From Sipunculus nudus (Eukaryota; Annelida; Sipuncula; Golfingiida; Sipunculidae), in the NCBI GenBank assembly GCA_026874595.1, contig CM049317.1, forward strand, positions 36,674,401-36,738,400: a stretch of DNA of 64,000 nucleotides, written 5' to 3'. The position numbers and the translations under genes are program-made. The notes below the pieces were generated by a model. The model was not told the origin of the DNA. It was given only the letters and a program-made list of their open reading frames with translations, and made no database searches. Positions 12,814 through 23,168 of this stretch are shown one piece after another. How positions within the stretch are numbered: position 1 is the first letter of the stretch; each line of letters begins with the position of its first letter.

Positions 12814-12821
12814 GTGCAAAC
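12814..12821. repeat. Target-site duplication GTGCAAAC (left)
   Basis: Identical to 14417-14424. It directly flanks the terminal inverted repeat of the hAT-like element. Confidence 0.85.
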
Positions 12822-12832
12822 CAGACATGGGG

Positions 12833-13000
12833 TATTCGTATTCAGTATTCGTATTCATTGTATTCGAAAACAGGTATTTTCAGTATTCGTATTCGTATTT
12901 GAATACATTTGTAAAAAGTACAAAAGTATTCGTATTCGTATTCAAATACATTGCAGAAGTATTCACATTCATGAATTCTTTTCATGAATACATGCAGTAT
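12833..13000. repeat. Left subterminal GTATTC hexanucleotide array
   Basis: Many GTATTC units, some followed by the palindromic ATTCGAAT or TTTGAATACATTT. A matching array lies at 14250-14405 at the other end. Arrays of short motifs inside the termini are typical transposase-binding regions of hAT elements. That role here is inferred. Confidence 0.75.
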
Positions 13001-13289
13001 ACATTAATTTTGTTTACATTTTGTCCTATATCCATTTGGAAAAAAATATGCCATTATTTCAACAGTGATTGATTTTGACCCACTTAACACATGCACATTA
13101 ACAATCTTATTTACACATTTTGACATTTTTTTAAATTTTTTTTTCATATTAAATTAATATTAAGGTGTTTATTTTGTCATGTGTATGTACATCTCCATTA
13201 GTCAGACCCTCTTTTTACTTCTACATTTATCCTATACTAATGTTCGTTAAACATACAAGAATACAGGTATATACATGGGGCAAGCAACA

Positions 13290-14035
13290 CTGTCCATATC
13301 CTTTGCTCTGTACCCTTTATGTCTGATAATGCCACAATGAACTTCTTGTGTAGAGGCAGGAGGTAGCTAGGCCGGCATGCTACTAGCCCAAGTCCACTCA
13401 AGTTCAAAGGGTTGACAACTTAGTAATTACCCCTGCATGGTCTAGGTAACAGCCCTGACAGGGATGACAGCCCAGTATACCTTACTTGACCAAACCTGAT
13501 GTCCATTCCAGTATCTTGGTAAACCTGTAAATCACATAACGTGAATTGTGTACCTAGATACAGGTACAAGTAACTGGCCCCCACCCTGTTCCGTGTACAT
13601 ATGAGCCAACTTTCGACATGGGGCATGTAGGCGACCCCCAGTATACATGTATATCCTTTGTTGGTTGCTGTATACTTGTGCTGATAATATAATGCTGCAA
13701 TGAACTTTCTGTTTAAGAGTCTTGGGGTTGACCGGCTTGCTAGCCAGTAAGCTATAGCTACAAATGCAGCAAGGATGAATGCTTGATAATTACCCCTGCC
13801 TAATATGGCTAACTGCCCTGACAGGGGTGACAGCTTTGTACAGGCAATTGATTAAAGCCTGGTGTCCATTTCAAGTATCGAAATTGTACCTGGAGTACCC
13901 TATACCAGGTACAGCAACTTTAGTTCCAGTTACAGGTAAAGAGTACTTCCTACTCATGAAAGCCACGTACAGGCACAGGTACAGGTACTCTGAATTGTGT
14001 ACCTAGGTGAAGGTACAAGTACATGGCACCAACCC
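13290..14035. repeat. Internal direct duplication in the hAT-like element
   Basis: About 13290-13590 and 13670-14035 share, in order, 'AATGAACTT.CTGT', 'TAATTACCCCTGC', 'GCCCTGACAGGG.TGACAGC', 'CTG.TGTCCATT', 'TGAATTGTGTACCTAG' and 'AGGTACAAGTA'. The second copy also has local AGGTAC/CAGGTA expansions. Confidence 0.75.
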
Positions 14036-14249
14036 TGAAAGGAACATTCATTTATATATATTTTGTGTAACAAACTTCCATAATAAATAATACTCCGTCA
14101 TTATGTGGTATGGAAATTAATGCATACACAGTGGATTTCATGCATATTTTGAATTTTGGACTTAAATACATTTTGCAAGTGTGAATATATGATGATTGCA
14201 ATTAAAAGTATTTAAAAAATGATACTTGATTGTTTCTTTTTGTTTCAGT

Positions 14250-14405
14250 AAATTGTATTTATACTGATATTCATGAATACATTTATATTTGTATTCGTAT
14301 TCGTATTCGAATACATTTCTGTTTTGGAGTATTTGTATTCGTATTCGTATTCATGTACCCGTGTTGTATTCGTATTCGTATTCGAATACATTTCTCCTGT
14401 ATTCG
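14250..14405. repeat. Right subterminal GTATTC hexanucleotide array
   Basis: Three clusters of GTATTCGTATTC, two of them capped by TTCGAATACATTT. They lie in the same plus-strand orientation as the left array rather than inverted. Confidence 0.75.
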
Positions 14406-14416
14406 ACCCTTGTCTG

Positions 14417-14424
14417 GTGCAAAC
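14417..14424. repeat. Target-site duplication GTGCAAAC (right)
   Basis: Identical to 12814-12821, with LINE ORF1 sequence continuing outward. Confidence 0.85.
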
Positions 14425-15353
14425 CCTGGTAATCGTTCAAGGTCACATGCACCAAAACTCGGGAGACTGATATTTTTGTTGTCCAGTTTTTGAAAAGCAG
14501 ATACAATATCCGCTGCATCAGCTTCTCTTGCTGTTATTGAACTTGATGTCACCCTACTTGGTTGCTCCCAAGTATTTCCGTGCTACCGACTGTCCATAGC
14601 AGGGTTTTCGCCGTACAGATTTCATTTCTCTCGCAAAACCTGCTAACTACAGCACGTTCATTATCCGCTGAAGACCTACGTATGTAGTACTGGACGTATG
14701 ACAGCAGACAGTTATTTACACAGTCATATAATTCCCTTGTTTTATCTACATTAGATGTGTTTCTTTCGCTTCTCGATTTCCTCCCAGCGTTTGCTGGTTC
14801 CTCCGCATTGTTCTTGTTTACTTGGTCCTCAGTTTGCTGGTGGCCTACATATTTTTTATATACCCTTGGCCATTTTTCAACGGCACAGTCTAGGCAATAC
14901 AGGTCATCATCTATACGAAGGTTCACACATTTCTTTTGCTGTTTTCACTTCGAGCATAAGCGAGCCATCAGCCTATATTTATTAATATATGTATTTATTA
15001 TCAAATATTCTCTATTAATATCGTAATCATAACATATCCGTAGTGTATATTACCTAATATTACACCAACAACTTCACATAAAGCGAGTTGCCGCTGGGCG
15101 ATAATACAAGGAATTCACGATGGTTCCTATAACAACCACAATAGGCCCCGGTTAAAAGCTCGCGATTTGCCAAAATTCGAACAGTTCTCTAACCAACCTT
15201 GATCTGTTTGATAGTCCTTTTTCACACACAATCTATTGTGTTACAATTTCCGTTGAAATCTTCCTCTCTCCCTTAAAAAAAAATAAATAAAAAACTAATA
15301 ATTTTGGCTCGTTTGCTGCGTAGTCATGAAATCACGTCCACCGCATAAATCGA

Positions 15354-15361
15354 TGACGTCA
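15354..15361 (-). promoter_or_regulatory. CRE palindrome TGACGTCA at the LINE 5' end
   Basis: A perfect CRE/ATF site lies within about 20 bp of the inferred 5' end of the CR1-like LINE. Non-LTR elements carry internal promoters at their 5' ends, so it may have been part of that promoter. The role is inferred from position only. Confidence 0.35.
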
Positions 15362-15384
15362 CTTGTTTTTGTTTGTTAATTCTA

Positions 15385-17160
15385 ATATTTTTGTTATTCC
15401 AGATACAAGGACTAAGCAAATTTTGCCCTCTAATTTCTTTCCAAGTCATCAATATATTAACATATATATCTGGCAACACCTTGTTTTAACTGATTTTGTT
15501 CATAGTTACATTTAAGTAAAAGTTTTGTACCTCCCATTCTTTCACAAAATATATCAAGGAGTAATTTCAGATCTTTCTGTGTTCTATTAAAGTACATTTT
15601 GATCCACATAACGTGTTGTGCTTTTATAAAAAATATCAATATGTAACATATTTAATCCGCCTTCATCTATTGGTTTTACTAAAACTTCTCTTTTCACTTT
15701 CCCCCTAGTTCTCCCTTTCCATATAAATGTCCACAATAACTTACTTAATTTATCCTTAAATATTTTTTGTATAGTAAAGTTTGATAATATATGTGTTAGC
15801 TTTGAAAAAACATAAGGTCTTAGTTATTAGTATTCTTCTTTGTGGGGTTAAATTTCTTTGTTTCCATAGGCTAGTTATCCTATGAATACTTAAAAGTTTA
15901 TCCTCAAAGTTACGTCTATCCATTATTTCAGTATTACACGATACATGAACTCCCAAAACTTTGACACAATCTTGCCATTTTTGACCTAAGGGTTTTTTTA
16001 TTATTATTCTTACGTTGTCCCAGCCTCATTGCCTCGGTTTCATCTTTGTTCATCTGTAATCCTGAATACCATGTAAATTCATTGAAAAGTGACATAACCC
16101 TTTTCACAGAATCAGTAATTTTTACAATTACTATTGTATCATCCGCGTATAAGGTCAATTTCAGTTCTTCATGTTGAGTTTCATTCCTTGTATATTTTGA
16201 TTATTACGAATATAAATAGCCATTATTTCTAAACACAATATAAATAAATATGGTGATAGCGGGTCTCCTTGTCTAAACCCCCTTTCTATTTCAAAATATC
16301 CTGAAGAATGGGCATTATTTATTACACAAGCCGGAATGTCGTTTTATAATAATTGAATCCCATTTAATAAAGAAATCCCTAAAATTAAATTTCTTTAATG
16401 TAGCATATATAAATTTCCATTCTAAAGTATCAAAATCCATTTCATAATCTATAGTTAATAACATTCCATTTAATTTTCTTGAATAAATATAATATATGGC
16501 ATCTAAAATAGTTCTTACAGCTTCCGTTGTTGATGAGTCTTTCATATTTCCATACTGATTCTTGTGTATTAATTTTGAAAATACTGATTTAAGTCTGAAT
16601 GAAAGAGCTTTTGTCATAATTTTGTAATCCATATTAAGAAGGGAGATTTGGCGCAAGTTTTTTAAGTTTTGTACGATCTTAATCTTTTTTTCTCAATTAA
16701 TGTTATAACTGCTTGCCTCTGTGATGGTGTCATTATACCTAAATCTAAAGAATAATTAAAACTGTAGACCATAACATTTCCTAGCTTCTCCCAAAAACAT
16801 AGTATAAATTCAGATGAGAGTCCATCATTTCCTGGCGACTTATTTTTCTTAAAGGTTTTTGTTGCTTTTAGACATTCTTCTACAGATACATATCCTTCAC
16901 ATGACAGTCGCTCTTCTGTGGTAAGTTTTGGAATATTATCATTGTTTAGGAAAGGACTTGTATTTAAGTTTATTGAATTCATATTTCTAGACGAATAAAG
17001 CATTTTAACAATTTTGTTTTCTTCCTGAAGAATATTCTGCATACCTGTAATCATCATGCCATTACTATCTTCTAATTGTTTGATACATTTATTTTCCCAT
17101 TCCTTTTCTCTAAGCCACAGAAATATTTTGAATATGTCTCTCCCTTCTATACCCATCTAT
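15385..17160 (-). pseudogene. Tx1/L1-like ORF2 reverse transcriptase domain (broken)
   Basis: In order on the minus strand: FKKNKSPGNDGLSSEFILCF, SQRQAVITLIEKK, ISLLNMDYKIMTKALSFRLK, MLLTIDYEMDFDTLEWKFIY, GFRQGDPLSPYLFILC, TLYADDTIVIV (catalytic YADD intact) and YSGLQMNKDETEAM. These are followed by SLWKQRNLTPQRRILITKTL, IWKGRTRGKVKREVLVKP with GGLNMLHIDIF, and WKEIRGQNLLSPCIWNNKNI. This order is diagnostic of L1/Tx1-type RT and its C-terminal extension. Frameshifts fall near 16.66, 16.31, 15.95 and 15.65 kb. In the second RT motif the usual F.KAFD reads YEMDFD. Confidence 0.88.
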
Positions 17161-17559
17161 TTTCTTGTCCTTGTAATTATTCCTTCTACCTGGATTTTGT
17201 AAATTTCATTTAATTCTTTTTGTGATTCATTATACTTTTCTTGATTGTTTTCATCATTTTCTAAAATTTAAAGGTCTCCAATAATACTTAATTCTCGTTC
17301 TTTTAATTCATTGCTTTTATTTTTTGCAAATTATATAGTTTTTTTCTAATTTTATATTTGATCAATTCCCAGAAAACCGTCCTTCTCCTGAAGCCATTAC
17401 TCTATCTTTGAATTCATTAAATCTCTTTATCTTTTATCTTCTAAAAGTTTGTTATTAAACTTCCAATATCCTCTCCCTCTTTTTTCATTTTCATTTTAAT
17501 TAAAAGTAATTGTGATGCTTGAGGGGTCGGACTTAAACGCTGGTAGTAATAAAGTATTC

Positions 17560-18215
17560 ATTACACGTTCTTGCACACTATCAGCTATAAGAAAATAGTC
17601 TAACCTGCTGTAAATCTTTTTTTATCTTTGTCGCTATGTATACTGTTCCTTTCTGGATTTTTCTTTCTCCATATATCTTTCAAATCTAGACTAGTTTTTA
17701 TCTTCATTATCTCAGTTGCAACTCTTAACTTACAAATACCTTGTCCCCCCCTTTTTATCCCTTAATGTTCAAATACAGTTCCAATGACCTCCAAGTATAA
17801 TGTTATCATCAGGTTCAATATCCATCTCTTTCAGCCTTAATCTTAGGTCAAACAAAATTTGTTTTCTTTCCTCATTTGAAGCATACAAGTTTATAATATT
17901 CCACATATTATTGTTTATATCTGCTTTGAAGATTATGATTCTTCCTTCTTTGTCAGCATATTTGTCAACAATTTTGCACTGAATTTTATTTGAAATAAAA
18001 CAGGCTTACCCACGGCTGTTATTGTTGCCATGACTAAAAATAACTTCTCCTCCCCACTCATGTTTCTAATAATTTTAATCCATATTTTCACTAAAAGTTT
18101 CTAGTAACATCACAATATCTGATTTATGTTTCCTTGCCCAACTGAATATGGCTCGTCTCTTCTTTGAATTTCTAAAACCCCTAACATTTATGCTTAGTAC
18201 ATTAAAAATCTGACT
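17560..18215 (-). pseudogene. Tx1/L1-like ORF2 endonuclease domain (broken)
   Basis: An APE-type nuclease recognisable from VLSINVRGFRNSKKRRAIF, DIVMLLETFS (LLET for the usual LQET), IFSHGNNNSRG, WNIINLYASN and an ILGGHWN box where GGDFN is usual. Loss of the catalytic Asp in that box and several stops show that it is dead. It directly precedes the RT. Confidence 0.75.
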
Positions 18216-18229
18216 CCATGTAGTTGTAT

Positions 18230-19440
18230 GTGTATGTAAATTATCATATGAAGTATCCTGAGTGTACCAGGTATAATATGCTTAAACATAATTTTCCGTT
18301 AGAATTTTTGGAAATATAAATTTATGTTACATTCCACCTGATATGTTTTACATCTCACAAGAGACTCTTCTAATATATCTATAAGCACAAACCTAGAGGA
18401 ACTCCGCTAACGAAATATGTAGCTTCCACTAAGCATGAAACGAATTATTTTAAATACAATGAATACATAGGTTTCAAAAGTTATTATGTTACTTTTGTCA
18501 TCTCTCTGACTCCTGTAGTAACAATGAAGGTACACAAAACAGTGAAGTTCCACGATCGAGCTAATCGGTGTGAATTCTGATAGCCCGGTGTGTTACTGTG
18601 TCCAACATACTGGTCTCCAGATACACTTTTATTGTTAACAAAAGGTTCTGACATTTTGTCTTCGTAACAGTATAAAGGATTAAATTCAGTTTGCACATTA
18701 CAAAAGCTATTCAAGCATATACTTTCTGTAATGGCATTAATAAAAACAGCATTTATAAATGGATATCAAAATCACAAATTCAAGTTAAAAAAATATATTA
18801 AAGAAAAATGAATAAATAAAAACCTTTCACTAGGCAAACATTTTGCTTCCAACAATTTCAGTAAATAAGATGAAATGTTTATAAGTAGATGTCACAATCA
18901 CCAATTCACAAACATTATTAAATTAATAAATGAAAGATCATTCAAGCATTTAGATTTCTGCAGTTGCTTTAATAAATATAACATTGAACTATGTATCAAG
19001 ATCATAAATTTATACAATAAATAAAGTAAATATGAAGTAACCAGATTTCTCCATCAATGAAGTTGTAAAGTGTGTCACTTGCTGCAATTTCATGAAAGTG
19101 ATTATATCTGAGAAGTGATTAACGTTCATAAATATGCATACATATAATTACTTAATATGTATGTATAAAAACCCTGACCAATTAGAAATAAACTGTTTTA
19201 ATTTCTCCTCCCGATTGCTAGTATTATATAGATCTACTAACATGCTTTGTCAGCAATGCCATTGTTTCATAGATATAATACTGATCACAAATTCAGAAAA
19301 CAAGCTATTTTGAAACTTAAAATGACAAAGATCGATTGAACATTTCATGTTACAATTACACGTATGGGAATTTACATATATGTCAATAAACGTTTTGCTA
19401 CAAATGGTTCCAAAAATAAACTTACATCCTCAGTGTCAAC
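18230..19440. repeat. AT-rich spacer with degenerate ~118-bp units between LINE ORF1 and ORF2
   Basis: About 1.2 kb of very AT-rich sequence lies between the end of ORF1 and the endonuclease, much longer than a normal inter-ORF gap. Similar segments begin near 18703, 18822, 18938 and 19056, with a weaker one near 19245. Each contains a 'TTCAAGCAT..TTTCTG.A.TGGC.TTAATAAA' or 'ATATCAAAATCACAAATTCA'-like piece. It may be a later insertion or satellite-like expansion inside the LINE. Confidence 0.4.
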
Positions 19441-19449
19441 AAATTGACT

Positions 19450-20371
19450 CTTCCTTTCCTTGACACAAAACCATAATGTTTATGGACAGTATCTCATGAC
19501 CAGAACCACCGTCTCTTACAGCCAAAGCTGGTTTTGACAATGTCCAGAAGGTATCGCCTTTAGTTACAACCCGCCTGTCCGCATAGACGCCATTCACTGT
19601 TCAGCTGGTCCTATTGCCTATTGTAGGAATTTCAGAGCCTTGGCTCGCCGTTTCCCCGACGCGAGACAGTTCAATGGGTACTTGTTTTCCGTCAATGATC
19701 AGTCTCCCTCTTGTGAACCTGGCTTTATGATGATTTGCGTGGGCTTCATTCATGAGCGGAATGGCCCTTTTCTTCAATGCTTTTAGTAAGATCTTCGGTC
19801 ACCATATTCTTCCCACCAGGCCCGCGCCTTTTTGTTTTCGTTAATAGCTCCTGGCGGTCCTCTCTACTAAATAATCTTACAATAATGTGCCGGCTCGATT
19901 GTCTTTCCATGGGCCTATTTTATGGGCTACTTCAACTTTCTCACTGAATATGTCTGCTCTCCTGGCTCCTTGTTGTTCAAGTACTTTGACAACTTTCTGT
20001 CTGATATTTTCACCTTTTTCCTCTTCTACTCCTTTCACTCTGATATTATATTCTCTGCTGTGTCTCACAATCTGATTCAGTTTCTCACGGATTTCACCTT
20101 TGTATATCAACAATTCTCTCTGGTTATTCTCAAGTTTTATCTCTAGTTCTTTTACCCGTTGTTCCAGCTTATGTTTATTTTCTTCAAGTTCTTTAAACTG
20201 AACCTGTGTAAACTCAAAACTTGTTTGTAATCCTTTCAGACTGTCAAACTTCTCAGTAAATTCATCTCTGATCTTCCTACATTCCGCTTTGATACCACTG
20301 GCCATCCTTGTAATTAAATATGTTATTCTCCGCTCAAGCGTGCCGAGCTTCGTTGGGCTCGCCTCCGCCAT
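19450..20371 (-). pseudogene. Tx1/L1-like ORF1 (coiled-coil RNA-binding protein, broken)
   Basis: The frame from MAEASPTKLGTLERRI (20371) is open for 164 codons. It contains a long coiled coil (KELEENKHKLEQRVKELEI and on) and then an RRM-like core (EYNIRVKGVEEEKGENIRQK, VEVAHKIGPWKDNRAGTLL). After frameshifts it continues with RAIPLMNEAHANHHKARFTR and RLIIDGKQVPIELS down to about 19450. This is the layout of L1-type ORF1 proteins that bind LINE RNA. A further ATG at 20410, in another frame, starts MPTKGKRGRGG and may be the original start, joined by a small frameshift. Confidence 0.8.
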
Positions 20372-20474
20372 TTTCTCCTCCCCTCCCTCTTTTACCTTTT
20401 GTTGGCATTTCTAGACCTTTTTTTTCGCGTGGTTACAATTTGTTTTTATCCAGAGACCTATCTCCCCACGTCTC

Positions 20475-20700
20475 ATTCCGCCATGTTTTTCACGTGATCC
20501 TTCAAGGTTGTCGAAGAGATGGTTTTCTGCTCGAAGGCTTCCATGTAGATATGTGCAACGACTGGCGATATCGGCGATCCTATGGGTACTCCGTTAATAA
20601 TTTTGAAAAACGCCCCATGTATTCAAAATATGTGGTGACTGATGACGATGATCGCGAGATACAACGAAAGCCTCAGCTGCTCACAATGAAAGTCTCTGAG
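20475..20700 (-). pseudogene. Penelope-like element reverse transcriptase fragment
   Basis: The minus strand encodes FFKIINGVPIGSPISPVVAH followed by IYMEAFEQKTISSTTLKDHV. The 'G.P.GSPISP..A.I.ME..E' block is the diagnostic RT motif of Penelope-like elements. An upstream frame reads YFEYMGRF, matching the segment that precedes this motif. Only this part of the RT survives. It abuts the 5' end of the Tx1-like LINE, which may have inserted into it. Confidence 0.75.
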
Positions 20701-21600
20701 TCGAGAATTTTACTAACCTTTATCGATCTCCACGGACAGTATGCAACATACATAATTTTTCTCGGGCAATATATTTCACAAAGGGAAAAGAATAAGATTG
20801 TAGCGATGTATAGACAACAAAAATTCTACAATATTTTGCACATAAAAAGCTACAAGGTTTGGCAGAAAATAACGATATTATAGAAGACCATATTCATCCG
20901 GCGAGCTATTTGTTTAAAATATGAAATCGGGGGTACGTTATATGTGGCTCTCCGGAAACTCCAAAAGATCTCAAACTAGTACATATGCGTTGGACGTTCG
21001 GCAATAAATATATCACTTGTAGCACAATAACCTAGTCAAATCTTTTTCAGTCACGCCTTTTTTAAAACACATTTTTATTTATTTTTTCCATATAAAATTT
21101 TAAAATTGATTATATCTTGTTCGGTGTGTTTGTTTAAGCAAGCCAGTCAAACCAAATACCTTTGTATATGATGATTTATCACATATATACGGCAAAAAAT
21201 TATATCTTATTGTTACATGAGTTTAATATATGGGATAGCATATATTATAACGCCCGGCCCGGAAATGACGTTTCGCCAAGAAAAACTTATATTGTTTTTT
21301 TTTACATGATAAACTTATTAATTGTTTTATTGGATCGACCAGGTTCATTTTAATGGCGAACAAAACGGGCTGAAACTGTAATATAAACTCCAAAAGGTGA
21401 AAAGACATTAGTAAACAAACATCATTTCTCCGCAGAGTTCCACACAAATACTTATCGACGATACTATATTCCACATAATTAAACACAATCACTAATTCCT
21501 GTATTCTCCATTGATATTCACAACACTTGAAGATTACTTGTTAACACTTCTCTGAATCACATGATCGACGTGCGCATGTAAAATTGAAATGTCACATCTT
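20701..21600. other. No gene seen
   Basis: AT-rich DNA. Several short frames on both strands have no recognisable motif. Confidence 0.5.
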
Positions 21601-22250
21601 AGCTCAGTCCGTCTCTCACTATGTACATGCACAGGGATTCGCCAGCGAAAAACAGCACGATTACTCACTTAAGCACGTGCTTGCCCCTCATGACAAAGTC
21701 CAGACGCACTGACAGATGGAATCACAGCCCGCTGTGGGATTACGGAAGTAATATTTCTCACAGCTGATATCACCTGAATTCAATCATCAAAAGTAACCAA
21801 ATATTTCCATGCACGACAGTATTCAGTGTGACTGTAGTTCCCGTGAATCGCCCATGCCTTAAACTGGATGCACTCGCGGTAGATACACCTCGCCGGATAA
21901 CCAGTACGTCGGGATTGCGATATCCACTCTGAAGTCTGTTACAGAGGTATCTGCGTGGCTGTTCTACGTTTTACGCTCAATAACATCGCCTTCTCAGCCG
22001 TTTTAAACACAGAAGAAACACAGACCTGCATCTGGACTGCAGACAGATGTCAAACTACAAAGAAACTGGTGCCCTGTTTTTGGATTATGCGAAAAGGTCC
22101 TGTTATCCATGGATTATATACGCCTACTGACGTCATAAGTTCCAACCGTCCTTCGACCAATCATTTCACAGAACTACATGGTTTGTCACTAACTCCATGA
22201 ATAAAAATAATGGACACGCCTAAAGTCCGAACCTCAAGAAAAGAGCAACT
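21601..22250. other. Locally GC-richer stretch with a promoter-like cluster on its right side
   Basis: G+C is visibly higher than in the surroundings, and CpG dinucleotides are frequent at 21600-22170. No long frame is recognisable. See the minus-strand motif cluster at 22114-22161. If that is a promoter, this stretch would be its first exon or 5' UTR. Confidence 0.35.
22114..22161 (-). promoter_or_regulatory. CCAAT box, CRE and TATA box in canonical order (minus strand)
   Basis: Reading the minus strand: ATTGG (inverted CCAAT, 22157-22161), TGACGTCA (CRE, 22128-22135), then TATATAA (22114-22120). The spacing is 21 and 7 bp, suitable for a Pol II core promoter with a start near 22085-22090. 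Downstream minus-strand sequence has only short frames, such as a 30-codon one beginning MQVCVSSVFK. The promoter function is inferred. Confidence 0.3.
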
Positions 22251-22479
22251 TTTGCATTATTTATTAAATGTGTACCGGTTTATTTGAACAGACATGAATC
22301 AAATTAGGGGAAACGTAGACAAAATAACAACAGTTCAAAGTAGCCAACGGTTTCTAAAGTTATCGGACAAATCCTTAACAACGGCTTATATGATCGATTA
22401 AGCATCTCTTGTAAGGCTGCGGCTTCCAAAATATTAAAAACACGTGGCCACAGAAGAGTCGAATGAGATTGATATATGG

Positions 22480-22570
22480 CCAAACCGAGGGATTAAAGCC
22501 TTGCACGACCACCAGGTATACTGTCTTTTTGCAAGCAGATCTGCAGGATCCCTTCATAGAGCGTTGTACA
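22480..22570. repeat. Duplicated block paired with 56575-56670
   Basis: Both loci share 'TTAAGCC' and then 'ATACTGTCTTT(T/C)TGCAAGCAGATCT' and a following 'CTTC.TA.AG'. The order fits the larger tandem duplication. Confidence 0.55.
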
Positions 22571-22771
22571 TGTACAATATGTCTTCCCTGAGGCGGTGAG
22601 CATCTTCACAGACGGCTCCCACCAAGGATGAACATCCTTCAGGCTTAAAAGGAAGATCATTCCGAACCGATGTGCTTCAGTCGGTGCGCCTTACGGGGAT
22701 TCCCTGGTGGTTGAGAACATTAACAAATTTAAAGGCCGCAGGTGCAGTAGTCATCGGGGCTCGTTAACGTC

Positions 22772-22774
<3 letters not shown>

Positions 22775-22835
<61 letters not shown>
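22775..22835. repeat. (AT)n microsatellite
   Basis: A pure AT run of about 60 bp. Confidence 0.97.
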
Positions 22836-22837
<2 letters not shown>

Positions 22838-23168
22838 AGGCAGCGTTTGGTTTAACCGTATTACGTAGTCCGAAACTGTATTGGGATTCGGCACATGCCA
22901 TATAAATATTTAATCTGGTATTAAACAACGGAGACATAGCAAGAAACATATATATTTATGAAATCAGTGTCTAACAGCTGTTCATTTGGAAGTATTTTCG
23001 AAGGCAGTCTTTTGGCAAATGCAGACTATCCTGTCAGATTTTTAGTTTTATAATATGATAAAGAACAAGCAAACATATTATTGGTCTTTATTGTAATCTA
23101 ATGACATACGGATTCGAGTGGTGTAAAGTACATGTGTTACTTTTGATTTATTCATAGCATTTAAAACC
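22836..23168. other. No feature seen
   Basis: AT-rich sequence with no supported feature. Confidence 0.45.

Larger units (their letters stand above)
12822..14416. mobile_element. hAT-like non-autonomous DNA transposon (1595 bp)
   Basis: The element starts CAGACATGGGG and ends ...CCCTTGTCTG, an imperfect terminal inverted repeat CAGACA(T/A)GGG. It is flanked by the exact 8-bp direct repeat GTGCAAAC (12814-12821 and 14417-14424). That repeat fits the hAT target rule nTnnnnAn, and removing the insert rejoins the LINE ORF1 sequence. No transposase frame is present. Open frames of the SYSYS/IRIRI kind come only from the terminal hexanucleotide arrays. The fifth TIR base is C where hAT elements usually have G, so the family call is likely but not certain. 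Confidence 0.8.
12072..14968 (-). pseudogene. CR1/L2-like ORF1, split by a hAT-like insertion
   Basis: The likely start is the ATG at 14966-14968. The N-terminus reads MARLCSK, then a TGA where a Cys is expected, then KQQKKCVNLRIDDDLYCLDC. This pattern of paired cysteines suggests a zinc ribbon or PHD-like finger. The frame is cut at LPGFAP by the hAT-like element and resumes at 12813 with a coiled-coil stretch (HLAVLDKINKLDQRLKLVEV). It continues with NIFVNGVSNDVDDSELKDYI and ends with SYKIKINVNDIDKVMDEAFW and a TAA at 12072-12074. This last part is the conserved C-terminal type of CR1/L2-group ORF1. It is inactive through the insertion and frameshifts. Confidence 0.7.
8923..15372 (-). mobile_element. 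CR1/L2-like non-LTR retrotransposon, nearly full length
   Basis: The 5' end is placed near 15372 and the 3' end near 8925, where an AATAAA-rich tail ('CGAATAAAGATAAATAAAA') closes the element. Without the hAT-like insert it is about 4.8 kb, a normal full length for CR1/L2/Jockey-type LINEs. The order is 5' UTR, ORF1 (zinc-binding N-terminus, coiled coil), ORF2 (APE endonuclease, RT), short 3' UTR. It sits inside the Tx1-like element in the same orientation. No clear target-site duplication is visible, which is common for CR1-group elements. The clade is not resolved beyond the CR1/L2/Jockey-type group. Confidence 0.8.
15380..20465 (-). mobile_element. Tx1/L1-like LINE (5' and central part)
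   Basis: A minus-strand LINE with ORF1 (20371 to about 19450), an AT-rich spacer (about 19440-18230), an endonuclease domain (18215 to about 17560) and an RT (17160 to 15385). It continues after the CR1-like insertion at 8922-8171. Together the two parts give about 6 kb, a usual length for Tx1/L1-like elements. All reading frames are degenerate. It lies in copy 1 of the segmental duplication, and no counterpart is visible in copy 2. Confidence 0.8.

Noticed and set aside
14230-14552. IRIRI/SYSYS frames
   Set aside because: Translations of the GTATTC hexanucleotide array in the hAT-like element.
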